From JBEKVE01 sp049514335 (GTDB taxonomy: Bacteria > Actinomycetota > Acidimicrobiia > Acidimicrobiales > UBA8190): DNA of 44,613 nucleotides. The notes under the pieces are model-generated. The model searched no databases, was not told the origin of the DNA, and saw only the letters and a list, made by a program, of their open reading frames with translations. The stretch covers positions 1-44,613 of the forward strand of contig JBEKVE010000005.1 in NCBI GenBank assembly GCA_049514335.1, in the 5' to 3' direction. The translations under genes were made by a program, and so were the position numbers. Shown here piece by piece: positions 24,606 to 33,430 of the stretch; the first letter of the stretch is position 1; every line of letters begins with the position of its first letter.

Positions 24606-27600
24606 TCAGCCGACCGATCCCTCCATCTGCAGCTCGATGAGCCGGCTCCACTCCACGGCGTACTCCATGGGGAGCGTGCGGACCACGGGCTCGATGAAGC
24701 CGTTGACGATCATGCCCATGGCCTGGCTCTCGGACAGGCCCCGGCTCATCAGGTAGAAGAGCTGGTCCTCCCCGATCTTCGACACCGTGGCCTCGTGGCC
24801 GATCTGGGCGTCGCGCTCCTCCACCTCCATGTACGGCTTGGTCTCCGACGTGGAGTCCTCGTCGAGGATGAGGGCGTCACAGCGCACGAAGCTCTTGGCG
24901 TGCTTGGCCCCCTCCTCCACCCGGACCAGACCCCGGTAGGTGGACAGCCCGCCGTCCTTGGAGATCGACTTCGACACGATGGTCGACGTCGTCTCGGGTG
25001 CGGCGTGAATCATCTTCGCCCCCGCGTCCTGGTGCTGGCCGGCGCCGGCGTACGCCACCGACAGCACCTCGCCCGAGGCCTTGGGCCCCACCAGGTAGAC
25101 CGACGGGTACTTCATGGTCAGGCGGGAGTTGTGCACGATGAAGCCCTCGGACACGAAGTTGCCGGTGCCTTCGACCTCGATGTCCCACGTGGGCACGGTC
25201 TCGAGCGGTTCCGACACCTTGGCGTTGCGGATCTCCACCGTCGACGGCAGCACGATGTTCGAGCGACCGACGGTGCGAAAATGCTGCAGCGCCAGTTCCT
25301 CCTGGGCGTCAACGGCGGCCCACAGCCCTTCGCTCACGTGCGCAGCGAGGCGAGGATCGGCACGGAACACGAGACTGTGACTTCCCCGGCACGTCGAGCG
25401 GTAGCCGAGAACCACGACCTCGTGCTCCACATCGGACTCGGTGTGCAGGCGGCAGGCGATGCCGAGTGACGTCAGGACCTGTGCCACATCCTCGAGGAGC
25501 GCCCGGTTCACGGACTTCAGGCTGAAACCCCGCTGGCCCCGGGATGCGCACCCGTCGGAGTCGAGGTACCCGGCCACGAACGCCAGTCGCTCGCTCTCGG
25601 GAAGATCCAAGACCCACGACGGCACCCGCTTGCGGGCCGCACCGGTGACGAATCCGTTGCCCTCGAACAGGTCCGCCAGCTCGACGCTCGACCAGCGCAA
25701 CGTCACGCCGTCGGCGCGCTCGCCGGGCACGACGCCGGGCATGAGGGAGGCCATGACGTCGACCAGCCGCCCCCGGGCACGATCCTCGCTCGGCATCGAG
25801 AAGGTGACCCGAGCCCACCGGCTCCGACCGTTACGGGCCGCCTTGCGCTCGACGGACCCGGCACCGGTGAAGAGGCCGAACAGCCACATGAGATCGTCGG
25901 TCGTCTTCTCGGGTGCTTCGAGGCGCGTCTGCCTGGTGCGCACGGCTTCGAACGAGTCGCTGTACTGATTGGCACTCATGAACGACGTGGTCGCCTCGGG
26001 CAATTCGAGCTTGTGAGACTCGCCGTAGTCGATCGACGTCGCAGGCACGATGACCTGCCCCAGCTCGTCGCAACGCACGTAGCCGAGCTCGTAGCGCCCG
26101 GACTTCTTGGCGCGACCTGCGTCATAGGTGTAGCTGTAGAAGGGGTGATTGTCCGTGGCGAGGAGCCGTCGCTCCCCCACCCGCACTTCGCGGACCAGCT
26201 GCTCCCCGGAATAGCGCTTGGCGATCACCCGCCGGAAGCACAGCTCACCGCCAGCCTCGTCGTAGGAAAGGACTTCCTCGCCCGGGACCAACAGCTCGAT
26301 CGGCTTGACGCCGCTCCGGGTGGTGACCTGCGACCCTTGGGCGAGGCAGCCGATGTTCCCGTCGATCCACTCGACGTGTGACTCGGCCTCGGCGCGCGCC
26401 CGCTTGGTCACCAGGTTGTAGACGTTGTTGGACCAGTTCTGAATGGTCGTGTAGGTGATGCGCGACCCGGGCAGTGCGACCAGCTCCACCACGGCCGAGT
26501 GCAAGGAGTCCGTCGTGTACACCGGCGCCGAGCATCCCTCGACGTAGTGCACCTGGGATCCCTCGTCGGCGATGATGAGCGTCCGCTCGAACTGGCCCAT
26601 GTTCTCGGTGTTGATGCGGAAGTAGGCCTGCAGCGGCATCTCCACCTGGACGCCGGGTGGCACGTAGATGAACGAACCGCCCGACCACACCGCCGAGTTG
26701 AGGGCGGCGAACTTGTTGTCGTTGGGCGGGATGATGGTGCCGAACCACTTCCGAACGATGTCGGGGTAGTCGCGCACCGCCGTGTCCATGTCGCAGAAGA
26801 GCACCCCCTGCGCCTCGAGGTCCTCCCGGTTGCGGTGGAAGACGACCTCGGAGTTGTGGACGACGAACCCCTCGGCCACAAAGTTGTGTTGCCCGCTCAC
26901 CTCGATGTCGAACACGGGCTCGACGCCCACCGACTCGATGGTCTCGATCTTGACGAATCCGAGCATCTCGCTCGTGGGAGCGCGGAAGTCCGTCCCCTTG
27001 GCCGTCCGGTAGGTGTGCACGTACTGACGACGCCCCATCCGGTCGCGTCGACGGGGCGAACGGGCCGGGAGCCGGTCGAATCGTCCACTCAACCGGAGGT
27101 GGTACGCATCAAGGATGCGGTCCTTGTCGAACGGGTGGCGGTTGTGGACGTCGATCACCCGGCTGCTGGCGATGCCGCACAGCGCCAGCAGCTCCTTGAG
27201 CTGGGACAGCAGCTCGCGGTTGGCACTGCAGTACATGGCGTCCTTGGACGTGGGGTGGTCCCGCACGTAGCCGTCGGCATCGAGCAGACCCGCCGCCAAG
27301 GCCAGACGCTGAGACCGGGGGACGCCGAAGCACCAGTCGGGCAGGCGCTTGGTGTGCGAGGTGCCGCCCAGGCCGTTGAGCTCGATGAATTCGGCCAGCG
27401 CGGCGGTCCCCTTCCCCCGCAGGCGGCTGCCGTCGGGCGAGAGCACGAGCTCGATCCCGAACAGCTCCTGCGTCACACGGCGGATCTCGTCCACCAGCTC
27501 ACCGTCGGACTTGTCCACGGCGATCTCGACCACGGGCCAGCGGCCTTGCTTGATGAAGCCGTCACCCAGGTACACGCCGACCCACCAGCACAGGTCATTC

Positions 27601-28373
27601 GACGTCGTCGTCGGGAAGCACGCCGCCTCGGGCCCCTCGGGGACGAGGAGGGGCGCCGCGGTCCCGAAATCAGGAACGTCGGTGGCGATGGCCACCAGGT
27701 CTCCGGGACGGAGATCCTCCACCGCCACCCAGGTCGAGCGGAAGCGGGCATGGGCACGACCGGGCTCCCGCTCGTCGCGCAGGGCCAGGAAGGGGTGGTT
27801 CGCCGAGGCACCGATGGTATGGCCCCGGGCCGTGATCTCGAACACCTCTTTGTCGCCCGAGCACACCTGGCCCACGACGCGGGCCGCGGTGATCTGCTTC
27901 GACTCCTGGTCCAAGGAGAACACCTCGTCGCCGGGGACGAGCTCCTTGATCGGCCGCATTCCGGCGGTGGTCCACACCAGTGTCGATCCCCGCAGGCACT
28001 CGTACTGGGCCGTCACACCAGCCAGGTACTTGCGCTCGGCCTCGGGGATGCCGAGCTTCTCGTAGGTGGACTTGATGGACTCGGGCAGCGCGTCCCAGTC
28101 CTTCACCTGTCCTTCGGTGGGCTTCACGTAGTAGTAGATGTCGTCGAAGTCGAGGTCGGGCATGTTCACCGCGAACCACGCCGCCATGGGCTTGGAGTAG
28201 AAGCGCTTCAAGGACTTGAGCCGGAAGTTGCGCATCCACTCGGGCTCGCCCTTGCGCTCCGACATCTCGCGCACGATCTCCTCGGACAGCCCCTTCTTGG
28301 GCTTGAAGACGTAGTCCTCGGCATCGCTCCAGCCGAGCTTGTACCGCCCGAGATCGAGATCGCTCGTGGTCAT
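24606..28373 (-). CDS. sufB: SufB precursor with two inteins
   Basis: A 1255-residue open frame encoding Fe-S scaffold protein SufB interrupted twice. Exteins are residues 1-125, 508-675 and 1083-1255, which join to a normal 466-residue SufB. The scaffold core has FVRCDALILDEDS (the conserved Cys) and GHEATVSKIGEDQLFYLMSRG (the conserved Glu). Intein 1 sits between AQYE and SEVVF; intein 2 sits between GNIG and SRLTMKYP. Both junctions are within highly conserved SufB motifs and both have Ser at +1. The start ATG at 28373 is preferred because AGAGG lies 5 bases upstream; in-frame ATG 28376 and GTG 28379 are alternatives. Without both splicing reactions no SufB is made. The frame is intact throughout. 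Confidence 0.95.
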   Translation of the reverse strand: MTTSDLDLGRYKLGWSDAEDYVFKPKKGLSEEIVREMSERKGEPEWMRNFRLKSLKRFYSKPMAAWFAVNMPDLDFDDIYYYVKPTEGQVKDWDALPESIKSTYEKLGIPEAERKYLAGVTAQYECLRGSTLVWTTAGMRPIKELVPGDEVFSLDQESKQITAARVVGQVCSGDKEVFEITARGHTIGASANHPFLALRDEREPGRAHARFRSTWVAVEDLRPGDLVAIATDVPDFGTAAPLLVPEGPEAACFPTTTSNDLCWWVGVYLGDGFIKQGRWPVVEIAVDKSDGELVDEIRRVTQELFGIELVLSPDGSRLRGKGTAALAEFIELNGLGGTSHTKRLPDWCFGVPRSQRLALAAGLLDADGYVRDHPTSKDAMYCSANRELLSQLKELLALCGIASSRVIDVHNRHPFDKDRILDAYHLRLSGRFDRLPARSPRRRDRMGRRQYVHTYRTAKGTDFRAPTSEMLGFVKIETIESVGVEPVFDIEVSGQHNFVAEGFVVHNSEVVFHRNREDLEAQGVLFCDMDTAVRDYPDIVRKWFGTIIPPNDNKFAALNSAVWSGGSFIYVPPGVQVEMPLQAYFRINTENMGQFERTLIIADEGSQVHYVEGCSAPVYTTDSLHSAVVELVALPGSRITYTTIQNWSNNVYNLVTKRARAEAESHVEWIDGNIGCLAQGSQVTTRSGVKPIELLVPGEEVLSYDEAGGELCFRRVIAKRYSGEQLVREVRVGERRLLATDNHPFYSYTYDAGRAKKSGRYELGYVRCDELGQVIVPATSIDYGESHKLELPEATTSFMSANQYSDSFEAVRTRQTRLEAPEKTTDDLMWLFGLFTGAGSVERKAARNGRSRWARVTFSMPSEDRARGRLVDVMASLMPGVVPGERADGVTLRWSSVELADLFEGNGFVTGAARKRVPSWVLDLPESERLAFVAGYLDSDGCASRGQRGFSLKSVNRALLEDVAQVLTSLGIACRLHTESDVEHEVVVLGYRSTCRGSHSLVFRADPRLAAHVSEGLWAAVDAQEELALQHFRTVGRSNIVLPSTVEIRNAKVSEPLETVPTWDIEVEGTGNFVSEGFIVHNSRLTMKYPSVYLVGPKASGEVLSVAYAGAGQHQDAGAKMIHAAPETTSTIVSKSISKDGGLSTYRGLVRVEEGAKHAKSFVRCDALILDEDSTSETKPYMEVEERDAQIGHEATVSKIGEDQLFYLMSRGLSESQAMGMIVNGFIEPVVRTLPMEYAVEWSRLIELQMEGSVG
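25128..26348 (-). mobile_element. SufB intein 2 (407 residues, DOD endonuclease, partly degraded)
   Basis: It begins at Cys1 (CLAQGSQVTTRSGVKPI, block A) and ends in GFIVHN with Asn407 and penultimate His (block G), followed by Ser+1. Block B is ATDNHPF with the usual Thr-x-x-His. Block F is WDIEVEGTGNFVSEG, where the usual His before Asn-Phe is Gly. The homing endonuclease has two LAGLIDADG-type helices: LFGLFTGAGSVE (the acidic residue of the first motif is Ala) and AGYLDSDGCAS (Asp intact). Splicing residues are present, so protein splicing is expected, but DNA cleavage is probably lost. The insertion point is GNIG/SRLTMKY. Confidence 0.93.
26853..27998 (-). mobile_element. SufB intein 1 (382 residues, intact-looking DOD endonuclease)
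   Basis: It begins at Cys1 (CLRGSTLVWTTAGMRPI, block A) and ends in GFVVHN with Asn382 and penultimate His, followed by Ser+1. Block B is ASANHPFLAL, with Ser in place of the common Thr but His retained. Block F is FDIEVSGQHNFVAEG with the His. The endonuclease has two LAGLIDADG motifs with their acidic residues: GVYLGDGFIK (about residue 141) and AGLLDADGYVRD (about residue 236). It could therefore still be an active homing enzyme. The insertion point is AQYE/SEVVFH. Confidence 0.94.
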
Positions 28374-28457
28374 CATCACCTCTGCCCGCGGGGACCGGGC
28401 ACGTTGGCGGACTCCCCGGCCCTGGCCCCTGTCTCACCCGGGACCCGCCGGATTTCT

Positions 28458-28472
28458 CCTATCTAGATAGTA
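28458..28472 (-). promoter_or_regulatory. sufB promoter with 12-bp palindrome (candidate operator)
   Basis: CTATCTAGATAG (28459-28470) is a perfect palindrome. Read on the minus strand, TACTAT (28472-28467) could be the -10 box, which would place the start of transcription near 28460 and leave a leader of about 87 bases with a Shine-Dalgarno before sufB. The extended dyad ACTAT-N4-ATAGg matches the ACTAC-N4-GTAGT dyad at the sufC1 promoter. A bound regulator would cover the -10 box. Confidence 0.55.
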
Positions 28473-28527
28473 ACAACCCCATCACCCGGGTGCGACCGTC
28501 CGGGCCCCCGTCTGGGATCATCCTGAC

Positions 28528-30933
28528 GTGCTGAATCCCCCTTCCGGACCACGCCATGTCCGTCTCGTCCCTGCCCCGGGGCTCCCTGCCTCCGCACCGC
28601 CCCTGCCCGGCCGGGATCCGGCCCGAACGGGTGGGGAGGCGGCCGGCACCCCGCAGGGGGGGGTACCTGGCGATCCCGCCGGTGGCAAAGGGGACCCGGG
28701 GGCCGCCGCCGGCCCCGGGGGACCCCCCGGACCGCCCCGGGCGCCGCGCCGGCCCACGGTGCTCGAGGCGCACGGCGACAGCCGGGTGGACGACTGGTTC
28801 TGGCTGCGCCAGCGCGACGATCCGGAGGTCCTCGAGCACCTCCGGGCCGAGAACGCCTACACCGAGCACCAGACCGACGCGCTCGGCGGTCTGCGCCAGG
28901 ACCTGTTCGACGAGATCAAGGCGCGCATCGTGGAGACCGACCTGAGCGTGCCCACCCGCAAGGGGCCGTGGTGGTACTACGAGCGCACCGTCGAGGGGCT
29001 CGACTACGCCGTGCACTGCCGTCTCCCCGTGGCCGGTGCGGGCCGCGACCCCGCCACGCCGCCCACGCCGTCGTCCCCGGGACCGGGTGCGGCCGGGTCG
29101 GATGCGGCGGGGTCGGCGTCCGGGGGATCGGAGTCGGCGGCGCCCTGGCCCGACGAGCAGGTGCTGTTGGACGAGAACATGCTGGTCGGCTCGAGCCCGT
29201 ACCTCGACGTGGCCAACCTCGCCGTGAGCCCGGGGCACACCCTCCTCGCCTATGCCACCGACCTCACCGGCGACGAGCGGTTCACCTTGCGGGTGCGCGA
29301 CCTCGAGCGCGGCGAGGACCTCGCCGACACCGTCGAGGCGACCTCGTACGGGGTGGCGTGGGCCAACGACGACGCCACGCTCTTCTACACCCGGCCCGAC
29401 AGCGCCAACCGGCCCCACCAGCTGTGGCGTCACCGGGTCGGCACCCCGACCGACGAGGACGTGCTCGTGCTCGAGGAGCCCGACGAGCGGTTCCACCTCG
29501 GGGTGGGCCGGACCAAGGACGGCGCCTACGTCCTGGTCGAGGTGCAGTCGCGTGTCACCTCGGAGATCCAGTCCATCCCCGCCGATGACCCGGAGTCCGC
29601 ACCCCGCATGATCGACCGGCGCGTCCAGGGGGTGGAGTACGGCGTCGAGCACCACGACGGGACCTTCCTGGTGCTCACGAACGACGGGGCCGAGAACTTC
29701 CGGGTCATGGCCACACCCGCCGACGACCCCGGGCGCCACAACTGGCACGAAGTCGTCCCCCATCGCCCCGATGTCCGCCTGGACGGCCTGGACGTGTTCG
29801 CCGGGCACGTGGTGGCCTACGAGCGGCGCGACGGCTCTCCCCGTATCCGGGTCGTGGCCCTCCCCGAGGGACCCGGGCGCTGGGACGGCCAGCTCCCCGA
29901 CGGCTACCTGGTGCCGTGCCCCGAGACACCGTCGACGTCGTGGGGAGGACCGAACCCCGAGTTCGACACGGCGAACCTGCGCTACGAGTACTCGTCACTC
30001 GTAACCCCCCGGTCGGTGTACGACCTCGACATGGGCTCCGGCCATGCGGTGCTGCGCAAGCAGCAGCCCGTCCTGGGCGGCTACGACGCGTCGCGCTACG
30101 CCACCGAGCGGCTGTGGGCCACGGCCCCCGACGGCGCCCGCGTCCCGGTGTCGGTGGTGTACCGACGCGACACGCCCCGCGACGCCAGCGCGCCCTGCCT
30201 CCTCTACGGCTACGGGTCCTACGAGTACTCGATCGACGCCGTGTTCTCCTCCATCCGTCTCAGCCTCCTCGACCGCGGGTTCGTCTTCGCCATCGCGCAC
30301 GTCCGAGGTGGAGGAGAGCTCGGCCGCCGGTGGTACGAGGAAGGGAGGATGCTCGCCAAGCCGAACACCTTCGCCGACTTCGTGGCCTGTGGGCGCGCTC
30401 TGGTGGAAGGGGGGTGGACGTCGCCGGCGCGGCTGGTGGCGCGAGGCGGTTCGGCGGGGGGCCTCCTGGTGGGAGCGGTGACCAACATCGCCCCCGAGCT
30501 GTTTCGTGCCGTGGTGGCCGAGGTGCCCTTCGTGGACTGCCTGACCACCATTCTCGACGAGACCCTCCCGCTCACCGTCATCGAATGGGAGGAGTGGGGA
30601 AACCCCGTCACCGATCCGCTCGTGTACGCGGTGATGAAGGCCTATGCCCCGTACGACAACGTCAGAGCCGGGCACCATCCCGACATGCTCGTCACCGCCG
30701 GGCTCGAGGACCCCCGGGTGGGCTACTGGGAGCCTGCCAAGTGGGTGCAACGGCTCCGTGACGCCGATCCCCACGCCCGGATCCTGCTCAAGGTCGAGCT
30801 CGACGCCGGACACGCCGGACCCTCCGGCCGCTACCAGGCCTGGCGGGACGAGGCGTTCGTGCTGGCGTTCGTCCTCGATGCCGTCGACGCGCTCGACGTG
30901 AGCGTCGCTACGGCGCCCGGAACGTCATCGTGA
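28528..30933 (+). CDS. oligopeptidase B, S9 family serine peptidase
   Basis: A cytoplasmic 801-residue peptidase cutting after basic residues in short peptides. The beta-propeller domain begins at RRPTVLEAHGDSRVDDWFW and the hydrolase domain carries the triad S642 (RGGSAGGLLVG), D728 (GLEDPRVGYW) and H762 (DAGHAGPSG). Two low-complexity parts are unusual. The first is an N-terminal Pro/Gly/Ala-rich extension of about 75 residues. The second is an insertion of about 45 Pro/Gly/Ser/Ala residues (around 175-217) between the YAVHCRLPV and DEQVLLDEN segments. The start is GTG at 28528, with GATCAT 6 bases upstream; a later start would lose little of the domain. It is divergent from sufB. Confidence 0.9.
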   Translation: MLNPPSGPRHVRLVPAPGLPASAPPLPGRDPARTGGEAAGTPQGGVPGDPAGGKGDPGAAAGPGGPPGPPRAPRRPTVLEAHGDSRVDDWFWLRQRDDPEVLEHLRAENAYTEHQTDALGGLRQDLFDEIKARIVETDLSVPTRKGPWWYYERTVEGLDYAVHCRLPVAGAGRDPATPPTPSSPGPGAAGSDAAGSASGGSESAAPWPDEQVLLDENMLVGSSPYLDVANLAVSPGHTLLAYATDLTGDERFTLRVRDLERGEDLADTVEATSYGVAWANDDATLFYTRPDSANRPHQLWRHRVGTPTDEDVLVLEEPDERFHLGVGRTKDGAYVLVEVQSRVTSEIQSIPADDPESAPRMIDRRVQGVEYGVEHHDGTFLVLTNDGAENFRVMATPADDPGRHNWHEVVPHRPDVRLDGLDVFAGHVVAYERRDGSPRIRVVALPEGPGRWDGQLPDGYLVPCPETPSTSWGGPNPEFDTANLRYEYSSLVTPRSVYDLDMGSGHAVLRKQQPVLGGYDASRYATERLWATAPDGARVPVSVVYRRDTPRDASAPCLLYGYGSYEYSIDAVFSSIRLSLLDRGFVFAIAHVRGGGELGRRWYEEGRMLAKPNTFADFVACGRALVEGGWTSPARLVARGGSAGGLLVGAVTNIAPELFRAVVAEVPFVDCLTTILDETLPLTVIEWEEWGNPVTDPLVYAVMKAYAPYDNVRAGHHPDMLVTAGLEDPRVGYWEPAKWVQRLRDADPHARILLKVELDAGHAGPSGRYQAWRDEAFVLAFVLDAVDALDVSVATAPGTSS

Positions 30934-31945
30934 AGGGCGACTGGAAGCTCGCCGGGAGCTGAAGCTGCGTGCCGTCCATCGACACGCTCACGTCGCTCGC
31001 CGCCCCCAGTTGCAGTGCCATGTCCCCCGTGACCGCCAGCGACTGGGTCTGACCCCCCGCCATGGTGCCCGTCCACATCACCTTTCCCGTGGCGGTGTCG
31101 GTGGCGAGCACCCAGCACAGGCCCGAGGCGCGCAGTACGACGGTGTACCCCGCGCCCGGCGCGGCGTAGGTCGCCGTGCTCGCCGTCTCCGACGCCGGGA
31201 CGCCGGCGGTGCTCGGCGACGTGCCGGGTCGCTGCCCACCGTGCGCTTTCGTCGTGGCAGTGGGCCGGTGGGACGGGGCGGTCGTGGTGGCGGCGTGCGA
31301 GGCGGCCGGGCGACGCGGGGTGGTACCCGACGTCGCCACCACCAGCGCGATGGCAACCACCCCCACCACGACGACGGCGGCGGCAGTGAGGAGGTGCACG
31401 CGGCGGCGATCCTGGCGACGGCCGGCGGCGTCGGCGACAGCCGTCCGACGAAACGCGGAGCGCATCACGGCGCCGGGCACCGTCACCGGCGGATCGCCCG
31501 GCACCCCCAGGGAGTCGTCGACGAACACGACGACCTCGCCCCGAGCACCCTCGGTCTTGGCCGGCGTGACGTGCGGCGCGGAGCGTGCACCCGTTCTCGT
31601 GGGGGCGTGCGGCGCAGAGGGCGGGGCCTGGGCGGTGCGGGCGGCCGGTGCGGAGCGGGCCCGCGACGCCGGGCGGGCGTCGGGGGCAGGGCGGGGGCTG
31701 CGCGCTCGGCCGCTGGCAGGGGCGGCCGGCAACCGGGATGACCGCCGCGTCCGGGGAGCGTCGGACGGGGCGGCGTGGCTCGTCTGCGCCCGACGGTCGG
31801 CCATGTGCCGCAAGGTCTCCAGCGTGTGCTGGTGTTCCTGCACGGACTGCCGCTCGTCGACGGCGCGACGCCACGTCGCCCGGGCCACGACCGCCCCGAT
31901 GAGGACGATCGCGCCGACGATGATCGCCGTCGTCATCGGTACCAT
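30908..31945 (-). CDS. membrane protein with RodZ C-terminal-like (DUF4115) domain
   Basis: A protein of up to 345 residues. It has an N-terminal hydrophobic helix (TTAIIVGAIVLIGAVVA), a long Ala/Pro/Arg/Ser-rich cytoplasmic-type linker (about 50-130), a segment GEVVVFVDDSLGVPGDPPV, a second helix (HLLTAAAVVVVGVVAIALVV, near 187-206), a Thr/Ser linker and a C-terminal beta domain. The last reads SGLCWVLATDTATGKVMWTG and QSLAVTGDMALQLG, matching the DUF4115/RodZ C-terminal pattern. No helix-turn-helix is seen, so it is not a complete RodZ. ATGs at 31945 and 31936 are both possible. Its 3' end overlaps that of the oligopeptidase gene by 26 bases. Confidence 0.75.
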   Translation of the reverse strand: MVPMTTAIIVGAIVLIGAVVARATWRRAVDERQSVQEHQHTLETLRHMADRRAQTSHAAPSDAPRTRRSSRLPAAPASGRARSPRPAPDARPASRARSAPAARTAQAPPSAPHAPTRTGARSAPHVTPAKTEGARGEVVVFVDDSLGVPGDPPVTVPGAVMRSAFRRTAVADAAGRRQDRRRVHLLTAAAVVVVGVVAIALVVATSGTTPRRPAASHAATTTAPSHRPTATTKAHGGQRPGTSPSTAGVPASETASTATYAAPGAGYTVVLRASGLCWVLATDTATGKVMWTGTMAGGQTQSLAVTGDMALQLGAASDVSVSMDGTQLQLPASFQSPFTMTFRAP

Positions 31946-31974
31946 TCAACCGGTCTCACCGACCGTTGGGTACC
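31938..31974. promoter_or_regulatory. imperfect inverted repeat around the start of the DUF4115 gene
   Basis: GGTACC occurs at 31938-31943 and 31969-31974, flanking CAACCGG (31947-31953) and CCGTTG (31963-31968), which pair imperfectly. It could be an operator or a hairpin hiding the start codon. It lies at one end of the largest gene-free stretch (31946-32167), where I see no other convincing gene or motif. Confidence 0.3.
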
Positions 31975-32167
31975 GCGGGCCACACCTCGTCTCCGTCCGT
32001 GAAGGCCCGCTCACCACCTGTTGCACCCGGGGGACCTCGGCCGACACCGCGCCGGCGGGCGACGGGACCGATCACCGTGGCTGTGACAACAGCGGCAAAA
32101 TACCGAACCGCCCCACACCGGCCCGTGTCCCGTTGGCGGCGTGCCTGCGCCGCCGGGCCGGGCGTGC

Positions 32168-33418
32168 TCAGAACTGCGGGGTCGAGGGAACGGTGTAGGA
32201 GGCGGGCGCCGGCCGGGGTGGGGACCGGCGGTCCAGGGCGGCGGCCACGGCGGGGGCGAGCCGCTCGGCCTTGGCGGCCTCGAGCGCCTCGGCCCGGTCG
32301 TGGAACTCCGGCATGACCTCCCGGGCGAACAGCTCCAGGGACTCGCAGATGTGCTCGTGGCGCGTCCGCCCGGCCTGGCTCACGAAGATGAGCTGGTCCA
32401 CACCGGCCGCCTCGTAGGCACGCACCAGCTCCCGTACCTGGTCCGGCGTCCCCACCGCCCCGCGCAGCGAACCGAGCCCGTCCTCCATGAGCTGGGCCCC
32501 GAGCGGACCACCCGTGCGACCTGCGACGGCGCGGCTGAACCCGAAGCGCTCCCTGTTCTGCTCGAATTCGTCCCACACGTCGGTCACCCCGGGCCGGTGC
32601 GCCCCGAAGACGTAGTAGTGACCGAGGGAATACCCGAAGAAATGGCTGCCGTCGAGACCTCTGTCCACGGCGGTGGCCTCGTCCTGGTGACACAGCAGGG
32701 GCAGGACGCAGGCCAGGTTGGGGTTGAGGGCGAACCCGGCCGGGACGCAGTGCTCCGAGGCGATGGTGCTGTAGTAGTCCTCCACCCACGCCTTCGCCTC
32801 GTCGGCCTCGACGAAGGAGAAGCTGAGGGCGCCGACCCCCTTGGTGGCCGCCAGGTGGATGGTGTCGCGGCGGCTGCACGCCACCCACAGCGGAGGATGG
32901 GGACGCTGCAGCGGCTTGGGGACCAGGTTGCGCGGCGGCATGTGCACGAACGGCCCGTCCGCCCCCGCGAAGGGCTCCTCCACCATGAGCCGGGTGACGA
33001 CGTCGAGCGCCTCCTCCCACTGGGCGCGCTTCGTGGACCGTTCCACCCCGAAACCGCCCAGCTCGGCCTCCGAGCTCGACTCCCCCGTTCCGAGCTCGAC
33101 CCGCCCGTCGGACACGAGGTCGAGCGTGGCGATGCGCTCGGCCACGCGGGCGGGGTGGTTGTACCCCACGGGGAGCTGCACGATGCCGTGCCCGAGGCGG
33201 ATACGCCGGGTGCGCTGGCTGGCCGCGGCCAGGAAGACCTCGGGGGCCGACGAGTGCGAGTACTCCTCCAGGAAGTGGTGCTCCACCGCCCAGACGTAGT
33301 CGAAGCCCAGGCTGTCGGCGAGCGCCACCTGCTCGAGGCAGTCCTTGAGGAGGCGGTGCTCGGCGTCCGGCGACCAGGGCCGGGGCAGCTGGAGCTCGTA
33401 GAAGATCCCGAAGCGCAC
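32168..33418 (-). CDS. LLM-class flavin-dependent oxidoreductase
   Basis: A 416-residue luciferase-like monooxygenase. Motifs include LADSLGFDYVWAVEHHFLEEY, RIRLGHGIVQLPVGYNHPARV, DLVSDGRVELGTGESSSEAE and the C-terminal GAVGTPDQVRELVRAYEAAG. The cofactor is FMN or F420, and the usual reduced-flavin supply could come from the flavin reductase gene at 34530-35111. The start GTG at 33418 is 12 bases after the stop of the helix-turn-helix gene, so the two are probably in one operon. It is not closely similar to the other LLM protein at 19511-20677. The substrate is unknown. Confidence 0.88.
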   Translation of the reverse strand: MRFGIFYELQLPRPWSPDAEHRLLKDCLEQVALADSLGFDYVWAVEHHFLEEYSHSSAPEVFLAAASQRTRRIRLGHGIVQLPVGYNHPARVAERIATLDLVSDGRVELGTGESSSEAELGGFGVERSTKRAQWEEALDVVTRLMVEEPFAGADGPFVHMPPRNLVPKPLQRPHPPLWVACSRRDTIHLAATKGVGALSFSFVEADEAKAWVEDYYSTIASEHCVPAGFALNPNLACVLPLLCHQDEATAVDRGLDGSHFFGYSLGHYYVFGAHRPGVTDVWDEFEQNRERFGFSRAVAGRTGGPLGAQLMEDGLGSLRGAVGTPDQVRELVRAYEAAGVDQLIFVSQAGRTRHEHICESLELFAREVMPEFHDRAEALEAAKAERLAPAVAAALDRRSPPRPAPASYTVPSTPQF

Positions 33419-33430
33419 GACGCGGCGCCT

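Noticed and set aside
24606..28379. The 1257-codon frame might be a fusion enzyme.
   Set aside because: The two inserts have complete intein boundaries (Cys1, His-Asn, Ser+1) and LAGLIDADG motifs, and the flanks join to a normal SufB.
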